Assembly (NCBI GenBank): GCA_036160575.1
Contig: JAYYDT010000037.1
Coordinates: 1 to 42,620 of the forward strand
From: TMED26 sp002694075
Lineage (GTDB): Bacteria; Pseudomonadota; Alphaproteobacteria; Thalassobaculales; Thalassobaculaceae
Length of the DNA stretch: 42,620 nt
Direction of reading: 5' to 3'
Shown: piece after piece, positions 38,282-42,620 of the stretch
How positions within the stretch are numbered: position 1 is the first letter of the stretch
Layout: each line of letters starts with the position of its first letter
Made by a program: the position numbers and the translations under genes
The notes under the pieces: generated by a model
What the model was told of the DNA's origin: nothing
The model's input: the letters and a program-made list of their open reading frames with translations, nothing else
Database searches by the model: none

Positions 38282-38693
38282 TCACCACATATAATAACTG
38301 GCGCCGCCGCCGAACAGCACGACCAACAAAGACAAGGTGATCAGCACCAGCTTAAGAACCGCGAAGGCGCGCGCCAGATAGCCCCAAACCACTTCCGGCG
38401 TGGCCTGCTGGGCGCGGATATACTGTTCCGCGCTGCCGTAAACGCCGATCCACAGGTAAAACAGCAGGACAAACAGGGCGTACGTCAAAACCGTGTCGCC
38501 CACGCCCTGGCTGTCTTGCCCGAAAAGGGCGCGGCCGAGGCCATAAAAGGCGAGCGCCATCGCCAGCCCACCGCCCAGCCAAAAAGTTTTCACCAAGGCC
38601 ACCTCGCCATCGAAATAGCGCAAAATAGGCTCGCGCGCGCGGGGCGGTTCACCCCCCCGTTTCCGGCGCTGGCTCGGGCGATGCCGACATCAT
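38282..38693 (-). CDS. Small membrane protein, middle paralog, frame broken in a G7 run
   Basis: From 38623 down, 113 codons read in frame (TTG start) as a membrane protein of the same family: YFDGEVALVKTFWLGGG, then GVYGSAEQYI and VWGYLARAFAVLKL. The natural start is probably ATG at 38693, which overlaps the preceding stop in ATGA and gives MMSASPEPAPETGG before hitting a TGA. If one G of the seven at 38652-38658 is removed, this runs on as GGEPPRAREPILRYFDGEV and joins the membrane part without a break. So the gene is either a frameshifted one, a sequence error in a homopolymer, or switched by slippage in the G run. The TTG at 38623 is the only in-frame alternative without it. Confidence 0.65.
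38652..38658 (-). repeat. G7 homopolymer at the frame break
   Basis: Seven consecutive G on the coding strand (C on the plus strand) mark the point where the ATG-initiated frame and the membrane-protein frame separate by one base. Confidence 0.8.
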
Positions 38694-39079
38694 AGAAGCC
38701 CGCCCACAAAGATCAGGAGAAGGGCCGCGGCGCCAAAGCGAACCAGCACCAAGATCGCCCAGATCATCGCAGCATAGCCAAGGGCTTTTTTCAGGCCACT
38801 GGTCTGGGCGAAGATGTAGAACTTGGCACTGCGCAGGATACCAACCGAGACCACCACCTGATACGCCACCGCCAACAGGAGAAAAACAAGCGCCGCGAGG
38901 CCGCCGGCCGCCGGCGTCGCGGCCGTTTCCGCCTCGGCGCCAAAAAGCAGCGTGTGCAAAACCTCCAGGGCCACCGGCACGCCGATGCCAAACACCCAGA
39001 AAGCGATGACCAGGCGCACCTCGCCCCGCCAAAACCGCTTGATAAACCCCGCCTTCGCCGAATCCGTGGATGACGTCAT
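38690..39079 (-). CDS. Small membrane protein, first tandem paralog
   Basis: A 129-residue protein with about four membrane segments. The start at 39079 (MTSSTDSAK) is preferred because GGAGGG lies 6 bases upstream and a longer frame reaching 39127 would run back through the rpsD terminator stem. The family motif FIKRFWRGEVRLVIAFWVFG opens the first segment, and GILRSAKFYIFAQTSGLKKA with GYAAMIWAILVLVRFG forms the last part. Unlike its neighbours it has an Ala/Thr-rich loop (about residues 54-66). It leads a three-gene set located just after rpsD but separated from it by a terminator. Function unknown. Confidence 0.78.
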   Translation of the reverse strand: MTSSTDSAKAGFIKRFWRGEVRLVIAFWVFGIGVPVALEVLHTLLFGAEAETAATPAAGGLAALVFLLLAVAYQVVVSVGILRSAKFYIFAQTSGLKKALGYAAMIWAILVLVRFGAAALLLIFVGGLL

Positions 39080-39096
39080 GACACCCTCCGTCGCGT

Positions 39097-39133
39097 AAAA
39101 CAAAAGGCCGCTTAAGGATACCCTCAAGCGGCC
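39097..39133 (-). terminator. Rho-independent terminator of rpsD
   Basis: Leftward, GGCCGCTTGAGG (39133-39122) pairs with CCTTAAGCGGCC (39117-39106) around a GTAT loop, 12 pairs with one G-U, then TTTTGTTTT (39105-39097). It lies between rpsD and the small membrane-protein genes. Confidence 0.92.
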
Positions 39134-39173
39134 ATCGCGAAAATCCGACGAACGGACTAGAAGCGGTCGGTTT

Positions 39174-39791
39174 TTACCGGCTGTAGTATTCGATCACCAG
39201 GTTCGGTTCCATTTGCACCGGATAGGGGATGTCCTCGAACTTCGGCTGGCGCACGAAGGTGCCTTTCAGCTTGTCGCTGTCGACATCCATGTAATCGGGG
39301 ATTTCCCGCTCGTTCGACACGCTGGCGTCGATGACCATCGGGATCTCGCGCGACTTTTCCTTGACCTCGATGACGTCGCCTTCGCGGCAGAGATAGGACG
39401 GCACATTGACACGCTTGCCGTTGACGCGGATATGGCCATGGCTGACCAACTGGCGGGCGGCGAACACGGTCGGTACGAATTTCATGCGGTAGACGATGGC
39501 GTCCAGGCGGCTTTCCAGGATTCCGACCAGGTTTTCGCCGGTATCGCCGCGGCGCTTCACCGCCTGCGCGTAATAGCGGCGGAATTGCTTCTCGCCGATA
39601 TTGCCGTAATAACCTTTGAGCTTTTGCTTGGCCATCAACTGAATGCCGTAATCGGTCGGCTTGCGGCGGCGCTGGCCGTGTTGGCCGGGGCCGGACTCGC
39701 GGCGGTTGATGGGGGATTTCGGGCGGCCCCAGAGATTAACACCCAGGCGGCGGTCGATCTTATGCTTAGACTGCGGACGTTTTTCCGACAT
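39174..39791 (-). CDS. rpsD: 30S ribosomal protein S4
   Basis: A 205-residue S4, one of the primary 16S rRNA-binding proteins. MSEKRPQSKHKIDRRLGVNL is the family start, supported by GGAGG 7 bases before the ATG at 39791; the frame extends further upstream without a site. It has the S4 RNA-binding domain (about residues 94-155, SRLDAIVYRMKFV and HIRVNGKRVNVPSY) and the C-terminal EPNLVIEYYSR. Single-gene unit with its own promoter and terminator, away from the alpha operon, as usual in alphaproteobacteria. Confidence 0.97.
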   Translation of the reverse strand: MSEKRPQSKHKIDRRLGVNLWGRPKSPINRRESGPGQHGQRRRKPTDYGIQLMAKQKLKGYYGNIGEKQFRRYYAQAVKRRGDTGENLVGILESRLDAIVYRMKFVPTVFAARQLVSHGHIRVNGKRVNVPSYLCREGDVIEVKEKSREIPMVIDASVSNEREIPDYMDVDSDKLKGTFVRQPKFEDIPYPVQMEPNLVIEYYSR

Positions 39792-39854
39792 CGCGGAACC
39801 TCCAAAATTAGTTCGGCCGTTGGGCCGTAGTTGTCCCGATAGGGCGGGTTTGCC

Positions 39855-39880
39855 GGGGACGCGCACTGAAGACGCGCCCC
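39855..39880 (-). promoter_or_regulatory. Hairpin in the rpsD leader
   Basis: In the leader RNA, GGGG-CGCG (39880-39873) pairs with CGCG-T-CCCC (39863-39855), eight pairs with one bulged base. It sits just after the predicted start of transcription, roughly 65 bases before the ATG. S4 regulates its own mRNA in other bacteria; whether this structure takes part is unknown. Confidence 0.4.
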
Positions 39881-39901
39881 ACGTTCTCGGGAATGGCCGG
39901 G

Positions 39902-39929
39902 ATCATAGGGATCGCGGGCGTCCTGTCAA
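39902..39929 (-). promoter_or_regulatory. Strong sigma-70 promoter of rpsD
   Basis: Consensus TTGACA (39929-39924), a 16-base spacer and TATGAT (39907-39902). The -35 overlaps the trmJ stop codon. The start near 39895 gives a leader of about 104 bases. Confidence 0.8.
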
Positions 39930-40717
39930 GCGCCGCCGGGGCCAGGTCCGTCGCTCGCCGGGCGGTGTTTCAGGAGGGCTTTGACCACCCCGTGCAAGGT
40001 GCTCACCTCCTGTTCAGTGAGGGCCGCGCGATTGAAAAGATTACGAAGGTTGCGCTTAATCGTCGGCGCCAGGTTTTCCGGGAACAAAAAGCCGCTCTCG
40101 GTCAGCGCCGCTTCCAGTCGGCCATAGAAGTATTCCCGCTTTTCCAAGGCCGCCGGCACCCCGTCGCCGGCCAGTGTGACGTCCGGCGTGTCGTCGCCGG
40201 CCTGATACCACTCGTAACCGACCAACAGCACCGCCTGGGCCAGGTTGAGCGAGGAAAACACCGGGTTGAGCGGCACTTGGATCACCGCGTCGGCGCGCAC
40301 CACATCGGGATTGGTCAGGCCCGAGCGTTCCGGCCCGAACAACACGCCGGTGGCCAAACCGCCGGCCGCGCGGGCGCGCAATTCGGCCGCCGCCCGGCGC
40401 GGCGTAAGCACCGTTTTGGCCATATCGCGCGGCCGCGCCGTGGTCGCCAGGATATAGGTCAAGTCGCCGACCGCCGCCGCCGTGGTGTCGAAAACCCGCG
40501 CCGTCTCCAAAATCGTATCGGCGCCCGAGGCCATCGCCACCGCCGCCTCGTTCGGCCAGCCGTCGCGCGGCGCCACCAGGCGCAGGTCGGTCAGCCCGCA
40601 ATTCATCATCGCCCGCGCGGTCGCGCCGATATTCTGGCCCAATTGCGGTTCGACCAGGATCACCGCCGGCCGCGCCGATCCGACGGCCGGTCCCGCGGGC
40701 GCATCACCGCCGGTCAC
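39926..40717 (-). CDS. trmJ: tRNA (cytidine/uridine-2'-O-)-methyltransferase TrmJ
   Basis: A 263-residue SPOUT (SpoU) RNA 2'-O-methyltransferase. The N-terminal strand PAVILVEPQLGQNIGATARA and the knot region LFGPERSGLTNPDVVRADAV followed by VPLNPVFSSLNLAQAVLLVGYE are the TrmJ signatures; the enzyme methylates position 32 of certain tRNAs with S-adenosylmethionine. The C-terminal helical part (about residues 175-250) mediates dimer contacts. The start at 40717 overlaps the cimA stop by 4 bases, so it is coupled to cimA. Confidence 0.92.
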   Translation of the reverse strand: MTGGDAPAGPAVGSARPAVILVEPQLGQNIGATARAMMNCGLTDLRLVAPRDGWPNEAAVAMASGADTILETARVFDTTAAAVGDLTYILATTARPRDMAKTVLTPRRAAAELRARAAGGLATGVLFGPERSGLTNPDVVRADAVIQVPLNPVFSSLNLAQAVLLVGYEWYQAGDDTPDVTLAGDGVPAALEKREYFYGRLEAALTESGFLFPENLAPTIKRNLRNLFNRAALTEQEVSTLHGVVKALLKHRPASDGPGPGGA

Positions 40718-42324
40718 CGCGCCGCCGGCGTGACGCCGTCCCGCATCAGCTTATAGGTCAGGCTGTCGGCCAGGGCGCGCACCGAGGCGTCGATGATATT
40801 CGCCGACACGCCCAAGGTGCGCCAAACCTGGCCGGCGGCAGCGCCGCTTTCGATCATCACCCGGGTGACCGCGTCGGTACCGTCGCCATCCGCGCTGGGC
40901 GGCAGGATGCGCACCTTGTAGTCAAGCAGTCGAAGCCCGTCGAGGCTTGGGTAGAGCGGCTCGAGGGCCTTGCGCAAAGCGGTGTCGAGGGCGTTCACCG
41001 GGCCATTGCCGACGGCCACCTCGTGGCGGCGCTGGCCGCCGATGCGCACGAGAGCGGTGGCTTCGGATTCGACCACCACCTGGCCGCGCGCGTTGAAGCG
41101 GCGCTCATCCATGACCCGGAACCGCTCGATCTCGAAGAACGCCGGCACCTGGCCCAAAAAGCCACGCGCCATCAACTCGAAACTGGCCTCGGCCTCGTCA
41201 AAGGCGTAGCCATGGGCCTCCAGGGTTTTGATCTCCTCGACCAGCCGGCCGACCTGGGGGTCGTTCTTGTCGACGTCGATGCCAAGTTCCGCCAAACGGG
41301 CCAGGATGTTCGATTTACCGGCTTGGTCTGAAACCACGATATAGCGCCGATTACCGACCGCCTCGGGCGGGATATGCTCATAGGTGCGCGGGTCTTTTTG
41401 GACCGCCGAGACATGCAACCCGCCCTTGTGGGCGAAGGCGGCGGCGCCGACATAGGCGGCATGGCTGTTGGGCACCCGGTCCAAACGCTGGTCCAGCAAG
41501 CGCGATAAGCGGGTCAGCGCGGTCAGACCGTCGGCGTCGATGCCGGTGTTAAGGCCCATTTTCAGAGTCAGCGAGGGGATCAACGAAATCAGGTTGGCGT
41601 TGCCGCAACGCTCACCCAGCCCATTGATGGTGCCCTGTACTTGACGGCAACCGGCGCGCACCGCGGCCAGCGAATTGGCGACCGCGTTTTCGGTGTCGTT
41701 ATGGCAGTGCACGCCCAACCGCGCGCCGGGCACCACGGCGGTCACCGCGGTGACGATCTCGCTGACCTCATGGGGCAGGGTCCCGCCATTGGTGTCGCAC
41801 AGCACCACCCAGCGCGCGCCAGCCTCGGCGGCGGCCTTGGCGCAGGCCAAGGCGAAACCGGGGTTGGCCTTGTAGCCGTCGAAGAAATGCTCGCAATCGA
41901 ACATCGGCTCAAGCCCTTTGGCGGCGGCGGCGGCGATACTGTCGGCGATCATCGCCAGGTTTTCGTCATGGTCGATTTCCAAGGCGACATCGACATGGAA
42001 ATCCCAGGTTTTGCCGACCAGACAGGTGGCCGGCGTGCCGACGTTGAGGATGGCCGCCAAGCCCGGATCGTTGTCGGCGCTACGGCCGGGCCGGCGGGTC
42101 ATGCCAAAGGCCACCAATTTGGCCCGCGTGAGAGCCGGCGGGGCGGCGAAAAACAGGTCATCGGTGGGATTGGCGCCGGGCCAACCGCCTTCGATGTAAT
42201 CGACACCAATTTCGTCGAGAGCGCGGGCGATGGCTTGTTTGTCGGCGACGGTGTAGTCAACCCCGCGCGTCTGACCGCCATCGCGCAAGGTGGTATCGAA
42301 CAAGTAAACGCGGTCACCCGCCAT
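40714..42324 (-). CDS. cimA: (R)-citramalate synthase CimA
   Basis: A 536-residue DRE-TIM metallolyase that condenses pyruvate and acetyl-CoA to citramalate, giving a threonine-independent route to 2-oxobutyrate and isoleucine. The motifs LFDTTLRDGGQT and GVHCHNDTENAVANSL hold the metal ligands, and NGLGERCGNANL is typical of the citramalate branch. The C-terminal regulatory domain (about residues 400-530) ends AIL...LTYKLMRDG-like (ADSLTYKLMRDG), which binds isoleucine in the family. GAGGAG precedes the ATG by 8 bases. It follows cysS by 34 bases. Confidence 0.94.
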   Translation of the reverse strand: MAGDRVYLFDTTLRDGGQTRGVDYTVADKQAIARALDEIGVDYIEGGWPGANPTDDLFFAAPPALTRAKLVAFGMTRRPGRSADNDPGLAAILNVGTPATCLVGKTWDFHVDVALEIDHDENLAMIADSIAAAAAKGLEPMFDCEHFFDGYKANPGFALACAKAAAEAGARWVVLCDTNGGTLPHEVSEIVTAVTAVVPGARLGVHCHNDTENAVANSLAAVRAGCRQVQGTINGLGERCGNANLISLIPSLTLKMGLNTGIDADGLTALTRLSRLLDQRLDRVPNSHAAYVGAAAFAHKGGLHVSAVQKDPRTYEHIPPEAVGNRRYIVVSDQAGKSNILARLAELGIDVDKNDPQVGRLVEEIKTLEAHGYAFDEAEASFELMARGFLGQVPAFFEIERFRVMDERRFNARGQVVVESEATALVRIGGQRRHEVAVGNGPVNALDTALRKALEPLYPSLDGLRLLDYKVRILPPSADGDGTDAVTRVMIESGAAAGQVWRTLGVSANIIDASVRALADSLTYKLMRDGVTPAAR

Positions 42325-42358
42325 GGGATTGGCTCCTCTTTTTTTTAGGCAGACAAGC

Positions 42359-42620
42359 TCAGCCGACGCGTCGCCAGGTGGTCCCGTCGGCGCCGTCCTC
42401 CAGTTCGATGCCGGCCGCCTTCAAAGCCTCGCGAATTTGGTCGGCGGCGTTGAAATCACGGGCCGCGCGCGCCGCCGCACGGGCCGCGATCTGGGCCTCG
42501 ATGTCGGCGGTGTCGCTACCGTCGGCGCCGGTGAACCAGGTCTCCGGGTCGTCCTGAAGCAGGCCCAGCAAGGCGCCACCGGCGCGCAAATCGGCGGCCA
42601 GGCGCGCGCGCGCCGCGCCG
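42359..42620 (-). CDS. cysS: Cysteinyl-tRNA synthetase, C-terminal end (partial)
   Basis: The 3' end of a gene continuing beyond the window; 86 codons and a stop are visible. The frame reads ARLAADLRAGGALLGLLQDD and ends with ARDFNAADQIREALKAAGI, ELEDGADGTTWRR, the anticodon-side helical end of CysRS (AARAARDFNAADQIR is the usual pattern 'R...KDFA.ADRIRD.L...GI.LEDT..GT.WRR'). It is upstream of cimA on the same strand, a gap of 34 bases with no terminator, so cysS-cimA-trmJ likely form one operon. Confidence 0.92.
   Translation of the reverse strand, partial: GAARARLAADLRAGGALLGLLQDDPETWFTGADGSDTADIEAQIAARAAARAARDFNAADQIREALKAAGIELEDGADGTTWRRVG

Noticed and set aside
42602..42616. Alternating GC run with left-handed DNA potential
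   Set aside because: It lies inside the coding sequence of cysS and is explained by Ala/Arg codons in a GC-rich genome.
1..42620. Search for tRNA, rRNA, CRISPR arrays, insertion sequences, integrases or toxin-antitoxin pairs
   Set aside because: Reading both strands showed no cloverleaf-type gene, no regularly spaced repeats, no transposase or integrase motif and no recognisable toxin-antitoxin pair. Small RNAs without obvious motifs could still be missed.

Overview
The window reads as a GC-rich chromosome segment of a flagellated alphaproteobacterium, most likely a Rhodospirillales-type lineage. The evidence is the alphaproteobacterial flagellar genes fliX and flaF, a DksA with most zinc-finger cysteines missing, an L9 with a long acidic tail, a type II lumazine synthase, and a conserved housekeeping order (fabD-fabG-acpP-fabF-mltG; rpsF-rpsR-DUF2232-rplI-dnaB-alr; radA-cvpA-purF). 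No tRNA, rRNA, insertion sequence, prophage or CRISPR array was seen.

Region 1 (1-9600) is a flagellar block. It holds the 3' end of a hook-type gene, dksA, fliX divergent from flgI, a FlgJ-type rod protein and a FlgN-like chaperone. A leftward run then carries flagellin, flaF, flgK, flgL, a FlaG-like gene and a TPR gene. Two good sigma-54 promoters (before flgI and before flagellin) suggest the usual staged control of hook/ring and filament genes. The flgE-like and flgK genes are far more AT-rich than their neighbours.

Region 2 (9700-21990) is accessory metabolism. It has a cobalt-type nitrile hydratase operon (alpha, beta, accessory protein), a 3' remnant of a polyphosphate kinase 2 gene, a small membrane zinc-ribbon protein, an M20-family N-carbamoylase/amidase, a class II aldolase, ribH2, an atypical crotonase, a 2Fe-2S ferredoxin, a tightly packed operon DUF35 / Cys-less thiolase / MaoC / unknown alpha-beta protein, and the two-subunit 2-oxoacid:ferredoxin oxidoreductase KorAB.

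Region 3 (21980-37911) is core housekeeping. It covers fatty-acid synthesis with mltG on the minus strand. Divergent from it is a long plus-strand run from rpsF through rplI (ending in a strong terminator), then dnaB-alr-mlaE-mlaF-radA-cvpA-purF-SDR, with many 4-base stop/start overlaps.

Region 4 (37920-42620) lies on the minus strand: cysS (partial)-cimA-trmJ, rpsD with its own promoter and a strong terminator, and then three tandem paralogous small membrane proteins. The middle one of the three has a one-base frame break in a run of seven G.

The most unusual items are the tandem membrane-protein trio with its homopolymer frame break, the Cys-less thiolase operon with an uncharacterised fourth gene, and the three-hairpin rpsF leader. 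I did not find a clear, wholly new defence or mobile system.
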